From NCBI GenBank assembly GCA_027924585.1, contig BSBM01000825.1, positions 432,501 to 496,500 of the forward strand: DNA of 64,000 nt, in the 5' to 3' direction. The position numbers were made by a program, and so were the translations under genes. The notes under the pieces were generated by a model. The model saw nothing but the letters and a program-made list of their open reading frames with translations. It was not told where the DNA came from and searched no databases. Of this stretch, positions 47,646-59,600 are shown one piece after another. The DNA is from Larix kaempferi. Its lineage: Eukaryota > Streptophyta > Pinopsida > Pinales > Pinaceae. The stretch's first letter is position 1, and each line of letters opens with the position of its first letter.

Positions 47646-49274
47646 ATTTTTTAAGTTTTAAAAATATTCAATTTTATAAAAAAAAGGTTTTTAAATTGTA
47701 AATTTTAATATATCTTATAAAATTGTGTGAATATTGTATATAGAATATTAATACATTGTAATTAATATTTAATTAAAAAATAATTTTATTAGTATATTAA
47801 ATATTAAAACATTGTAATTAATAATTAATTAAAACATTTTTATAAATTTTAACAGTAACATATTTATATTTATAAAAATATAATTATAAATCATTAAAAA
47901 AACAATTCAATAATTAATATAATTAAAATTTATATTTAAATTAAGCAATAAATTATTTATACACATATACACCCTTAACCTTTATCTAAGTTTATCATAA
48001 AATTGTGAGTCCTGACTAATTGAATAAACCTCTCATGAGAAACATTGAAAACTAAACAATAGCTAAAGACTAAATGTTGAGTTGATATTTTGGTTTTGAC
48101 TCACTGTTATTCATAAAAAATCAATTTATTTTTTCCCAAATAAAATATTAAATTTCTATTATAAAATGTTGTCGCACTACATTCTAGAACACAGCTTTCC
48201 CCGGAGAGAGATGTAGGTGATCATATTAATACTTGATTGGTGACTGATTGCCAGTGCATAACTTTTATAGTTTTTTTATGTACATAACCACTAAGATATG
48301 GAGCTTTAAATATAAGGGATTTTTGAGGCTTTGAAAGGTTTGGACCTTCGAATCCAACTTCAAATCCATTTATTTTGACTTGTATGATGGAAGGAAGGTA
48401 TGGATAGCAAATCCCTTTCCAAAAAGGGGAATGTAGGGCAACAACAAACATTGTTACCAACTTTTCCATTCATTTGTGTGTCATTTATTTATTCTTATTC
48501 TATTGGGCGCCATTTACTTACAAGGAAGTAATTGAGTGCTGCTTTACTTAGAAGAAAATAGATGTTGAATCCCTCAGATGAAAAATAACAGATAACCTAA
48601 TAATACAGGGTTGTAGGTATCTCTTAGCTATAGATTCTATTAGCTATTCAAAATAAGGCTGTCATTGCTACTATTTTGTGGGTTCTTACAAGTAAGACAA
48701 ATACATTAGTGTCCATCTCTTTTACTTGCATTTGCAACTCATGACATAAGCATCAGCTACAATGGATGTTTTACCCAACTGCATATGCAATATATGTTAT
48801 ATCTAATATAAAATATCTAAAAAATTGAATATAAAATATCTAAAGAATTTTATAAACATGGAAGCAACAATCACATACACATGCTTGAATCACCTTGCTG
48901 ATCTTGGAAACAAATTGCTGCAAAGAGAAGACTTATGTGTTCTATTTACTTTTCCAATTGCACTTGCATTGCAATCTCTAAGTTGCCCAAGACAGCTTTG
49001 AAGAGTTTTCCTGAGTTCCTTTGTTAGCATTGTTGCTCATATTCATCTCCGTGCATCTTAGGAAGCCCTGAAAAAGTGGGTAAAGCATCAAAACCACAAG
49101 CCTTGAATAAACAAAAAAGGATCTGCTAAGTAAACGCGTGGATAAGAAACCCATTTGGGCTTATTTTGTTCTGCTTACACTCATCTTAACAAAATTACAT
49201 GTTATATCAATCTCATTACAGGACAATCATAAATCGAGTATTATGTCATGTTATGTATTTATCTTTGTTTCTGG
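47646..49274. other. Unassigned AT-rich region
   Basis: No recognised gene. An 82-codon minus frame at 48469-48221 (starts MEKLVTMFVV) has no family signature. The part next to 49275 may be former intron or 3' sequence of the SMXL relic. Confidence 0.35.
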
Positions 49275-50114
49275 AACGTAAAGTGAATATCTTCGTTTCA
49301 ATGGGAAGGATCTGCACACCCTGAAGCTGCGCTGGGGTTTCACCTTTTTCTATTCTTTGCAGAAGTTGTTTTAGTACAGCTTGGGATCTTTCTCCCCTAC
49401 GAGAACTAGATTCTTCTTCTTAACATTTAGAAGGATTTCTATGAGTCTTCTAATCTCATCATTTTAAGAAGGATTTTTATGAGTCTTCTAATCTCATTAT
49501 GAGTCTTCTAATCTCATCATTTCAATTGCTAGTGACTTCAACACCAACCCCTAAACTTTAAAGTCGAAGATTCAAGTAGGGATTTCTCTGTTAAATTGGG
49601 CGAGAGCTCGCATCATCCCGTTTTAAGTTTCTATTGCTGCAATCAAAATGTTGTTGACTTCTTTCCAAAATTGAAGGCGAACTACGTAATTTGAATCCCA
49701 CCTGATCAATAAAACTTGAAGATAGGGAAATGGATGAATCCGAGTTTGCCATATTGATAGATGGCTCGATAGTTGCTTTGAATGCAGGGCTCGAAAAGCT
49801 GGCTTCCATCGTCACCCTGCTCACACTAGGATCGTCAAGAATTGAAACTATGATTTGTTCCAATTCTACCTTCACAGCCAACAAAGGTTGCTGCTGCTCA
49901 GGGAACCCTCTTCTCTAATGTGCTTGCACTCACTTAAGTGCCATGAGAGCATTTGAAATTGGTGGTTCAATGCTAGGGACAACACCCTGCGCTCGATGAA
50001 TAGCCACGTTGAAGCAAAGCTCCAATGCTTGGCATTCAAGAGGACGGGAAGAGTTGGGATGAGAACAAATGCAGGCCTGTAAGGGCCGCCAAAAGCCACC
50101 TGCATAATACAGTT
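49275..50114 (-). pseudogene. SMXL/D53-type (ClpB-like) pseudogene fragment
   Basis: Reading down from 50114: ACICSHPNSSRPLECQALEL, CFNVAIHRAQG, EPPISNALMALK, a TGA, VQAH, a [34 protein letters not shown] and [14 protein letters not shown]. This is the double Clp-N domain of plant SMAX1-like proteins, ClpB-type repressors degraded in karrikin or strigolactone signalling. After a divergent stretch, 49440-49275 resumes with EIRRLIEILLNVKKKNLVLVGE and, after a shift, LLQRIEKGE, the start of the P-loop region of the same family. The two stops sit where family members have Arg and Gln codons, consistent with C-to-T changes. The N-terminus and most of the protein are missing. Confidence 0.85.
49430..49520. 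repeat. Local triplication inside the SMXL relic
   Basis: ATGAGTCTTCTAATCTCAT occurs at 49441, about 49479 and 49499, two copies joined with AAGAAGGATTT; it inserted extra copies into the helix before the P-loop region. Confidence 0.85.
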
Positions 50115-50150
50115 GGCAAACACTTACCTCAAGAGCTAAAACCTAACATT

Positions 50151-50224
50151 AAAAACCTGCACATGGTAATGCAAAGACATTAAAAACCTACATTTAAACC
50201 TGCACATGGTAATGCAGAAACATT
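50151..50224. repeat. Short tandem duplication AAACCTGCACATGGTAATGCA
   Basis: AACCTGCACATGGTAATGCA followed by a GACATT or AACATT tail occurs twice about 48 bp apart, next to the 5' end of the SMXL relic. Confidence 0.85.
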
Positions 50225-50269
50225 TAAACGAATATAAGATCAACATCTTTCCTGCAACTAATAAGAATG

Positions 50270-50400
50270 GAAAAAACCTATTTTAAAAATGTGATTTAAT
50301 ATAATATATTTTAAACTATACTTTAAACTATAGTTATTGGAAAAAAAATCTATAGCATATAGCCCAAATTAATAGGGAGTTCACCTATAGGGGAGATAAT
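50270..50400. repeat. Dispersed repeat, copy 1
   Basis: A ~125-bp segment (AATAAGA, TATTTTAAACTATA, AACTATAGT, CAAATTAATAGG, CTCACC/TTCACC) recurs, diverged, at 52940-53070. It may mark a small element or a segmental duplication. Confidence 0.6.
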
Positions 50401-51747
50401 AAGACGGGAGAGAATAAACTTAAACTTAAAATAAATATAAACTTTAATATAAAAATAAAATCAAAACTCATAAAATAAAAACACATTTCTAGAACCATTA
50501 TTTGATTTCAGTGAGTTTATTCCACATTCCACACATGACAGTGTATTCAAAGACCAATTGAATTGGTCAAATTTTTAATGTTTACCCACTTTTTAAGATT
50601 GTAATGTTGTTTCACTAGTTTGTACCGTTAGTCTCTTGACATTTTAGGGCATTAGTCCTTTTGGGTTAAACAACTTCTTGGCATCAATAATTCTTTTGTC
50701 ATTTTCGTTTTGGAAAGCAAAAAAATTAGTATGAATATTGTTGGAAATTTTAGAGTTGTGTGTTCTTTTGTATACAATCCCGAAAGTACGGGAATGCAAT
50801 TTTCCAAGGGAACTGTTGCAGTTGTCAAAGTTGGTTGTCATGTAGCTATAATTACCTATTATTCGAATACAATAACGGCTTCCCTATGCAGAACAAAGTA
50901 TGAACTTAAATGTCAACATTAATAGAAATTATTGTTAATATATTGAGTTCTATAGAAATTATTATTAATATATTGATTTCTAGAGCCATATTGTCATCGA
51001 CAATTGGGGCAGTTTCCATGGCATAAATGTTCAATTAGAAATCGTCCAAACAACCTTTCCATGATATTTGATATGTCAAGAAAGCCTGTTTGCAACCAAT
51101 TTATGTAGAAGATGATGCCGACCTCTGAAAAAGTAGAGTACATGAAACCTGAAAATCAAACTTTTGTAACTTTTCACAAATTTATGTAGTGGTGAGATGA
51201 ATACAAATTTGGGTCCAACATTTGAGTCAATGGTGATAAAACAAGTAATTTTCTCCTTTAAAAAAACCTCCAAACACGACGGAAACAAGCACAAGTTTGG
51301 AATTTTCCGTATCCAAATTGAATAAAGAGTGCTTGCTTTGACTCTTTCTCGACATCTGAGTTCCATATATATCAAATTTAAATACCCACCTTAATAATAG
51401 TAATAAGAAACATCTACTTATTTTAGATATTCCTTTGGCGATGAGCGGCAACCATCGACCTAGGCTCTTAAGCATAATTCATTGGTGCTAATTAATGTAC
51501 GGTAGAAACCTATAACCTTCCTTGCCTCCACTAGCCATGTAAAAATCAACAGAAAACAAATAGTAACCGTAGTAGGATGTATCTTAGAGTATTGTTAGCC
51601 ACAAACTAGTTTCTATACAAATAAAAATGTAAACAGATAGGTGACAGAACAATGCAGAACATACCATAACATGTTTAAAGCATTCAAGCCTATGAAACAC
51701 CATCATCAAAATATATCTACAGTGATAATATCTCATATATATGGCTC
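50401..51747. other. Unassigned region
   Basis: Short frames on both strands (such as 50710-50922 plus and 51375-51076 minus) show no family features. A GAGTTCTATAGAAATTATT(A/G) motif is duplicated near 50945. Confidence 0.35.
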
Positions 51748-52020
51748 TTAGAAAAACATATATGCCAAGAATGCGATAACTGAGGCTATCACAAAAGAAC
51801 CAATGGAGGGAACAAAGTCCAGGTAATCCACGCCATCCACAAGGCTGGGATTCCGCAGGTCAACAGCCATTGCGAGGCCAAAGAGAGAAAACACCAGACC
51901 ACAACATACATAGCTTCCACCGCAAATGTGGAGGTCTAAGCTAAGCATATCTCCAGTAACAACGGAGGTCCATTTTTCATGATATAGTCCATAAGTCTCA
52001 TCTTCAATGGGTGCCTTGCC
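51748..52020 (-). pseudogene. Possible 3' exon of an unknown membrane protein
   Basis: A minus-strand frame open from about 52020 reads TGKAPIEDETYGLYHEKWTS, VVTGDMLSLDLHICGG, then two hydrophobic segments (YVCCGLVFSLFGLAMAV and IGSFVIASVIAFLAYMFF) and a stop at 51748. Further upstream, GLLLDQEIAHIFGEDTERIR and YYPHIIQLYREVIKQSK are readable in the same direction after stops and a frame change. I do not recognise the family. Confidence 0.35.
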
Positions 52021-54055
52021 AGTTATTTTCCTTTTCTTACTTACTTTGTTTGATAACCTCTCGGTAAAGTTGGATTATGTGGGGGTAGTATCTTCTTATT
52101 CGCTCAGTATCTTCTCCAAAAATGTGTGCAATTTCCTGGTCTAGTAATAATCCTCCAATATACCAGCAAGTATACAGAACCACTGTCATACAGATCATAC
52201 AGTGCTGCTAAAATATCCTTGGGCCGCTTGACGTCATCTTAAATTACCTATCAGGTTTGTGGGTGTCGAGCATGGTATTAAAGTTTTTTGTGTAATTCCA
52301 AAAGCCGCTTGTTAAGTCATATTCTTAAACATTGAAATGAAATATTGAAGAAATGCTCTATGTTGCGCAGCATCAAACATCGAGGTGCCAGGGCCGGCTC
52401 CTTGACTCTGTATTATAAACATATGTCCTAGTCCTGCATGCTCCTCTTTGGTCACCACATTAACGGGTTGATGGACATCAAACGCATGGAACAACAGCAG
52501 GAAGGCATGTAGATGCTACAGCACATGCCATCATGTTGATCATATAGTTAGATAACCGTGTAGTTGGATAACCGTGTGCTTGAAAGAGTAGGCCAGAATA
52601 CTCCACCTGGAAAACATGCAATAAAGGTTCAAAAGCTGCTTGGTAGGCTTGGCATTCGAGAATACAGACGAGTTTAATGTTCACAGTAGAGGCCAGATTA
52701 ATATTTCAATAAATGTTTTATTAATATTTTATTTAATATATAATATCATAAACTTTGCACAAACATTACAAAACCAAAAAAAATTGGTCAGCGCAGCGCA
52801 AAGATTTATCCATCTGCATGATCTATTAATATTCCTTATCGGGCAGAGCATTCCTGTACATTGTCCTGCATCTTACATCATCCCGCAGCCCCCTCCTAGG
52901 AACCAAAGACCGAGGCCTACGTCACCTTGCTGCACCAATAAGATTTGCAAAAAAACATATTTAATAAATTGATTCAATATAATAAATATTTTAAACTATA
53001 GCAAAACTATAGTCACAATAAAAAATTATAGAGTGTAGGCTCAAATTAATAGGAACTCACCGATCTATCCCTTTGGGAACATAAAAACAATGATTATTGA
53101 ACACAAAGACTTCAAAGACTTAGTTGTTTTAATTATTTTTTTTGAATCATGGTTCACCGTTATAGATTTTTTTTTCAGCGGAAAAACACATAACATTAAT
53201 ATTCATTAACATGAATCAAACAATTCACCGTTATAGTTGTTTTAATTATTATGACACCATTTGATAAGTAAATTAAGAAATATTTTATTATTATATATTA
53301 TATAATCCATATAAATAAATATGATATGTTACATCAATGCATATCTTTAAGTCGAGGTCTATTTTGATTATGGTTAAATATTGATTATTAATTATAATCG
53401 TTCAACTCTAGTGCCCAAATTCTCTTTCCGTACCAGCAAAGCAAAGCATTATGACATTTTTAATTTATTTATTCATTTTCATAAAAGTTTATAAATATTA
53501 TAAAAATACATCAATAATATCAAAATTATCGACGAAATCATTGCCGAAGATTGAGACAAAACATCCTTTCATATCTACGTAAGCAGCACACAATACATGC
53601 ATATATAGTTGAAGCAGCACGCAATATATACATATATAGTTGAGCAATACGATGATAAAATATATAGTTGAGCAATACGATGAGAAAAAATTAATTAAAT
53701 AAAATTATATATATATAGTTAGGTAAAAAGTTAAATTGAGATGGGAATAGTTTTTCGTAATTTAAATATTATTAAAATGTATATGATTTTATTTGAATTA
53801 GTTTTACAGTTTTATTTATTGCATATATTATCTAAGTTATAACGTTTTATTTTTAGAGTAAGATTTATCAATGCTTTTAATTGGTTAAGAATTATTATTT
53901 CTTAAAACTAAGAAAACATATTAACAATTTAAGAATTAAAAAAGATCAAGAATTAAAGCCCATTCGGTAATGGATCATTAACTGATCATTTTAAATAATA
54001 TAGTTTTACTTAAATAATTTTTTAATAGATCACCAACTTGTTAACACTAAAAAAG
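52021..54055. other. Unassigned region, AT-rich toward the right
   Basis: No gene recognised. It holds the second copy of the dispersed repeat (52940-53070) and short tandem copies of ATATATAGTTGAGCAATACG and relatives at 53583-53690. Confidence 0.35.
52940..53070. repeat. Dispersed repeat, copy 2
   Basis: Diverged direct copy of 50270-50400, in the same orientation. Confidence 0.6.
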
Positions 54056-54903
54056 TGTCCATTTTGCTTATCCCTTAGCCACACCATATCCATACATTAT
54101 GTCCACTTTCCATTTCCAATACATAGACCTTCGCATATCCAAAATACCAAAGTTAAAAATTAAATTGACTCATAATTCACCAAAAACCATGAGCCATGTT
54201 ACCTAAATTTTGGATATTTCTTCTTTCCAAAAAAGAAGAAAGTTGGCACACTTTCGAAAACATAAAAAAATGATAAGGATCTCCAAAAAAGGAAAATTCT
54301 CCAAAAAATAATAAAATACTATGGTCCAATACCATCTCAATCATCACAAACCATCAATCACCAAAAACCATTTATCTAGTTGGATTCTTATCTCCCCTAA
54401 CTTACTCATGTGCCTATATAATGAACATGAAGGAACCTCATCTTATAGCTTTAGACCTTTAGAGTCATTTTATGCCCATTTGAGAACCATTTTCTCACCT
54501 TTCTCCATATATTACATACACCCTCACTCTCCCAAAATCTCCATTGAGACCCTATCTCCCTATGTTGAGTATTAGCACCTTGTGACATAGAGTTGGAGAA
54601 CATTTAAGTTGTGTGGAGACTGGGATGACAACACTTCGGCAGGCTGTAAGGGCCTTTTGTCCTAGGTATTCCTTTGGTCCATGTATATCTCACCACATAT
54701 AATACAAAAATCATTCTTTGATATACTCATTGTGTGTTGAATGAATGCTAATTAATTTTATTTACTATTTACATGCATATTCAGCTTATATTTATTTTCT
54801 TGTTGTTTGGTTTAATTTATTGCCTCTCTCGAACTCTACTTCAGATTCCATAATCCTTAGTAGGTACCTCTTGGCACGTGCTGGTGTGAAAACACTAGCA
54901 ACA
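54056..54903 (+). repeat. Left LTR of the rearranged gypsy element
   Basis: Aligns over its length with 62315-63161, sharing AAGATCTCC-like, TTTCTTCTTTCCAAAAAAG and CTATATAATGAACATGAAGG words. A TATA box (CTATATAATG, 54414) sits in a promoter-like position near the middle. Confidence 0.85.
54414..54423 (+). promoter_or_regulatory. TATA box in the left LTR
   Basis: CTATATAATG followed by ATGAAGG; identical in the right LTR at 62666. Conservation between both LTRs supports it as the element's promoter. Confidence 0.6.
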
Positions 54904-54927
54904 GTTTTGACAACTCCACCGATAGCA

Positions 54928-55641
54928 ATGAACAAAGCCATGAACCCACCTCCTAAGCTTGAAGTGGGAGCACCTCTACCTTGTGCCTCAGGCAATGTTT
55001 TGGGCCATGCTACCCATAATTGTCTGACATTGCCCATCCTCCACACTCACATGCAGATGTTGGATGATTATCATCATGTCATAGTGGTGGAATTGCTTGG
55101 CATTACCAAAGTGTGTAACAAGTCATTATGTACCAACCATCCTTGTGCGATATGTGGCTTATACGGTCATTACTCTCACTATTATCTAGATTTAGGAAAA
55201 TATCGGTCTATGTTGGTTGACTTGCGTCGACTCCCCCTCGAGTCCCAAGTGACAATCATTGAAGAAGTCCACCCTCCCACATCTTCTTCCGATGGCACGA
55301 ATAGTATTTGTTTCAACTCGTCTATTGATCAACCTTCTTTGTCATCAACAGATGCTAATCCATCTGATCTCTCTACCTGATGCTTTCATATTGACAACGA
55401 GATACTTGAAGCCCATTACGACGCCCATGTCCACCCGAGTACCTTTAAAGAAGGGGACCTTGTCCTTGTCTATGATCAAGCCCATGAAAATCCTGGAAAA
55501 GGGAAGTTTGAATCTATGTGGTAGGGCCCTTAAGTTGTTAAACATTGCCTCAACAATGGGGCATAACTCCCTGTTGATTATGAAGGTCACCTCTTGAAGA
55601 ACCCCCGCAATGGGTTGCACCTTAAGATATTTTATGCTTGA
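54928..55641 (+). pseudogene. gag fused to integrase C-terminus, copy 1
   Basis: From the ATG at 54928 (MNKAMNPPPKLEVGAPLP) the frame passes a damaged first zinc knuckle (CASGNVLGHATHNC), then NHPCAICGLYGHYSHYY, a second, nearly complete knuckle. It continues through an acidic, Ser-rich stretch to a stop at 55380, then HYDAHVHPSTFKEGDLVLVY and a stop-broken LLKNPRNGLHLKIFYA ending at 55641. The last part is the C-terminal domain of a gypsy integrase. Protease, RT, RNase H and integrase core are absent between them. The N-terminal half of gag is missing because the frame starts next to the LTR. Confidence 0.75.
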
Positions 55642-55661
55642 TTTGCCTAGCCTATTATTCC

Positions 55662-55875
55662 TTGGACCATAGTATTTTATTATTTTTTGGAGAATTTTCC
55701 TTTTTTGGAGATCCTTATCGTTTCTTATGTTTTGAAGAATGTGCCAACTTTCTTCTTTTTTGGAAAGAAGAAATATCCAAAATTTAGGTAACATGGCACA
55801 TGGTTTTTGGTGGATTATGAGCCGATTTAATTTTTAACTTTGGTATTTTGGTTACGCAAAGGTCTATGTGGTGGA
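55662..55875 (-). repeat. Inverted LTR fragment
   Basis: This 214-bp piece is the reverse complement of about 54120-54333 in the left LTR, with few differences (shared words TTTTTTGGAGAATTTTCC, TTGGTATTTTGG, GGTCTATGTG). With the left LTR it makes an inverted repeat spanning 54.1-55.9 kb. Confidence 0.9.
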
Positions 55876-55922
55876 TATAAGGATCGATAGAGCTTCCATC
55901 CCCTCGCTTTCTATCATTGGGC

Positions 55923-57123
55923 ATGGCCTCTATTGTGATGCCCCATGACTGGCACCTTTCAGGCTTTGCATCCCCCTCTCCTGACTACAGAGATTTCGTA
56001 TTTATGTACGATTTATTCCAGTCATCCTATGGCTTCACTGCACTCTCAGCTACAACCTCAATCATAGCCCGAGCCTCAACCAACACCTTCCACCAGTTAG
56101 TTGTTAGGAAACCAATGGGGAGTTATACCTATACATCAAATCTCGTTTTTGTTCCCAACTCTAGGAATCGTGAGTACACCTATTATGGCTACTTTTAATC
56201 TTCTAGAGTTTACGTTAGGCCTTCTTGTTTGGTACCTCACTACACCAAACCCACCCCCAACCTCACAGGTTGTTTTGACACTTGTTCAACTAATTGATAC
56301 TGCCAATAATCCACCTCTGGGTTTTCCCACAGTGACATCATCGATCCCCCCACCTCCTCCACCTAAGAAGGATGGGGGCAAGACCACAAAGGAAAATCCG
56401 TTGAAAGCAACGAACAAAGCCGTGAACCCACCTCCTAAGCTCGAAGCGTGAGCACCTCTGCCTTGAGCCTTGTGTGATGTTTTGGGTCACCCAACCCAAT
56501 ATTATCCAACATTGCCCATCCTCTACACTCACATGCAAACGTTGGATGATTATCATCATGTTGTCGTCGTGGAATTGCATGGCATTCCCAAAGTGTGTAA
56601 CAATTCATTGCATACCAACCATCCTTATGCGATATCTAGCTTATATGGTCCTTACTCTCACCATTGTCTGGATTTGGCCAAATATCGGTCTGTTTTGGTC
56701 GACTTGTGTCGACTCTCCCTCGAGTCCCAAATCATAATCATTGAAGAAGTCCACCCTCATGCATATTCTTCCAATGGAACGAACACCATTTGTTTCATCT
56801 CGTCTACTGATCAACCTTCCCTGTCATCGACAGATGCTAATCTCTTCGATTTCTCTACTCGATGCTTTCGCAACGAAGATGAGATACTTGAATCCCATTA
56901 CGATGCCCACGTCCACCCGTGTACCTTTAAAGAAGGGGACCTTGTCCTCGTCTATGATCATGCACATGATAATCCTGGAAAAGGGAAGTTCGAAACCATG
57001 TGGCAGGGCCTCTATGTTGTTAAACACTGCCTCGGGAAGGGGGCATAACTCCTTCCTGATTTTGAAGGTCGACTCTTGAAGAACCCTTGCAATGGGTTGT
57101 ACCTCAAGAGATTTTATGCTTGA
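55923..57123 (+). pseudogene. gag fused to integrase C-terminus, copy 2 with gag N-terminus
   Basis: The ATG at 55923 opens MASIVMPHDWHLSGFASPSP, followed by YDLFQSSYGFTALSATTS and VVRKPMGSYTYTSNL, a gag N-terminal part missing from copy 1. After frame changes a Pro-rich stretch (PPPPPPKKDGGK) leads into the region shared with copy 1. 56470-57048 is one open frame of 192 codons running from the knuckle region (CDVLGHPTQYYPTLP; the zinc ligands are partly lost) straight into YDAHVHPCTFKEGDLVLVYD and GKGKFETMWQGLYVV. After one stop it ends LLKNPCNGLYLKRFYA at 57123. Both copies share the same gag-integrase junction, so the fusion predates the duplication. Confidence 0.8.
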
Positions 57124-57183
57124 TTCACTTAGCCTATTATTACCTGTACCATATTTTTTACATTTTTACACATTTTTTCCTCA

Positions 57184-57634
57184 AGATCCTCATGGTTGTT
57201 CCCAAATGGATCTTGCCCCCTGCGTTTATGTCAGCTTCACCAATGGTGCAAGTAGATGGTCTCCATATCTCACCTCAGCTATGTGGGTCCTTTATTCCCC
57301 CTCACATGAGTTGATCCATATCGACATAATGTGTGTTGGCACCACCACCAATAATCAGGTTGAGTATGATGATGTAGCTAGTCTCTTGACCGCTACCCTC
57401 CATTTGGTTATTTGTCACCTTGAAGTCTTCCTAAACTCCCAGCTACTTGTCGCCCAGTTGAATAACTACTATCAGGTATGCGATCCTTGCCTCTTTAGAA
57501 ATTTCTTGCACACTAGACAATTTGTTAGACATTTTGAATCCATTTCATTCATACATGTTCCTAGAATTTACAATAGTGTTGCAGACCAAATGGCCAATGA
57601 CGTTCTAGAGTGGCATATCAATCATCGTGTATAG
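57184..57634 (+). pseudogene. Archaeal-type RNase H-like domain (RVT_3 type)
   Basis: An open frame reads CVYVSFTNGASRWSPYLTSA, TTTNNQVEYDDVASLLTATL, LEVFLNSQLLVAQLNN, YYQVCDPCLFRNFL and FESISFIHVPRIYNSVADQM, ending at 57634. The order matches the archaeal-type RNase H found in plant gypsy elements of the Tat/Ogre group: the Glu in NNxxEY and the last Asp (VADQ) are kept, but the first Asp (FDG becomes FTNG) and the Asp of GDSQL (here LNSQL) are lost, so it would be inactive. Its place after the integrase C-terminus is unusual, since in Tat/Ogre elements it lies before integrase. Confidence 0.75.
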
Positions 57635-58481
57635 GAAATAAACCATACACATGCATTATCATATCATTTTGCATTCACATGTCCAGATACATCATATAGG
57701 CATCATCACATAAGAGTCTTATAAACATAAAAATCCGAAAAATAATGCATACATACCATCACCAAACCTTTTTGGGCCATTTTTTGTTTGCCTCGATTTG
57801 CATGCCATCGCATGAGTCCCCTTTTTCATGTATTTATATATAGTTTTCAAGTTTCAAATGCACGTTTTAAGCCTGGGTATCCTTGTTTTGTGTATAGATA
57901 CAGGTTCTAGAGGCATCCAACCTTTCTGGTGATTACCGTCCCTACAGGTATAACATCTTAACCTTGCATATAGGTAATCTCCCTTACTGAATATATATGC
58001 ATTAGCCTTATTACCTCCCATTTACGCTTGTAGGATTCCCCCTATGTCAGAGTAAGTGGCCCAACCCATCCACCCTTGCATTCGCCCTTGTTTGGCAGTA
58101 GAGCCTACCTCACATGGGTGATCATTTAGTACCCCTTTCATTTGGTGTCCATGCCATTGATATCCCCTTAGGATCAGGATTCCTTGTAGTCTCGTGTCCT
58201 GAAATGAAGTTGTATGCTCTCTTTCACACCATCACTCTTTGACCTACCCTATGGACTCTCACATTTTTCAATTCTATGTCATGATGATATTATTACCACA
58301 TGTGAGACCTTCGCCTCATCCATATTGCATTTCTTATGTTATTATTCCACCATTACTCTCCCTACAAGGAGGTCCCATCAGTGTTATTCCCTCCCCTCAC
58401 TAAGTCTCATCTGATCCCATTTTGACATTTGAACCAACCTCATTGAACACTTCCTCCTTGCCTACCATAAATGTTTGTCCG
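57635..58481 (+). other. Non-coding 3' region of the rearranged element
   Basis: No domain recognised; the base composition is similar to the element body. Confidence 0.45.
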
Positions 58482-58868
58482 ATATGAGTTTATCTATTTT
58501 CGAGCTGCAAAGACTACTTACGAAAAAGGCATACTCTAGTCCCTCTTGGCTAGAAGAGTCCCCCCCTAGATCATTTTATGCTTTTTTGGGTACCGGGAAC
58601 TAACTCTATGAAAAATCCCATCTTCAAGTCTCGTTTATGCTCTTTTCAGACTCTCTCATAAAGGAAAGATTGTCGAGCAAGATTGATTTCTTTCATGCTC
58701 GTTAAAGGATTTGAAATATTTTCCATCTAATATAGGTTTACCCCTTTTTCGGTATGAATGGACTAATTACGAAAAATGCATACTCTAGTCACATTTGACT
58801 AGAAGATTTCTCCCTTGTATTGTTTTATGCTTTTTCGGGTATGCGTACCTAACTTTATGAAAAATAAC
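58482..58868. repeat. About 248-bp spaced duplication in the 3' region
   Basis: 58482-58620 and 58730-58868 share TACGAAAAA(G/T)GCATACTCTAGTC, CTAGAAGA, TTTTATGCTTTTT(T/C)GGGTA and TAACT(C/T)TATGAAAAAT in the same order. Confidence 0.8.
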
Positions 58869-59600
58869 CACTATGGAGTTTTCTTTAATTTTTTCACACT
58901 CCTTAAAGTTGAAAATCCCAACAAGCACAAACTCACCCGGGCTCAATAAAAATCCATGGAGAGTATCTTATAGAGTATACTTCTATCCCTTTTCCGCACT
59001 CATTAAAACATGAAGAAGGCACTTTTTATGGATACCATTACATATGGAACCCTCTTGTTCTTCAGTGCTCATCCATTGGAGACATCATTCAACAAATGGT
59101 GTTTCCTTGCACCCCTGCAGATCACATGTAGTCCCTTATTATGGAAACATTCCCAATCCAGATTCCTTTGTTCAGATTATTCTGCAATGAGTCACCTTTG
59201 GACCCATTTTTGTCCAATGATCAATATATACCACTAAGTCTCCCCATTCCAGTTATTATTCCTAGTTCCCCAGCTATGATCCCCTCCCCCGATATTAGTT
59301 TCATATGCTTCCAAGACAACCCTACCGTCATACTATGAACAAAGAAAGTTTGATTCTTCTTCCTCATATTCCCTTGTATCTCACTTCAGTGTATCAGTCT
59401 TGTGTCCTACTACATTCACTCAATGACTGTATCCCTCACACTCTTGTCAAGGAAACCTCATTGCCTTGGTAGTTGCAGGTCTCCCTCTGTCGACGTCAAC
59501 ACATTTATCCCATAGGATAGACCTAGAGGTCCCTTTACCTTGGCCTCATACACCTCATTGATGAGCTCCTTGGACCACCTGAGGGAGTCCTTAGTGCTCC
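58869..59600 (+). other. Non-coding spacer before the 665-bp array
   Basis: Pyrimidine-rich; no domain recognised. Confidence 0.4.

Noticed and set aside
54056-54060. A 5-bp target duplication for the 54-63 kb element
   Set aside because: AAAAG on the left and CAACT on the right do not match; no alternative edge gave a convincing duplication.
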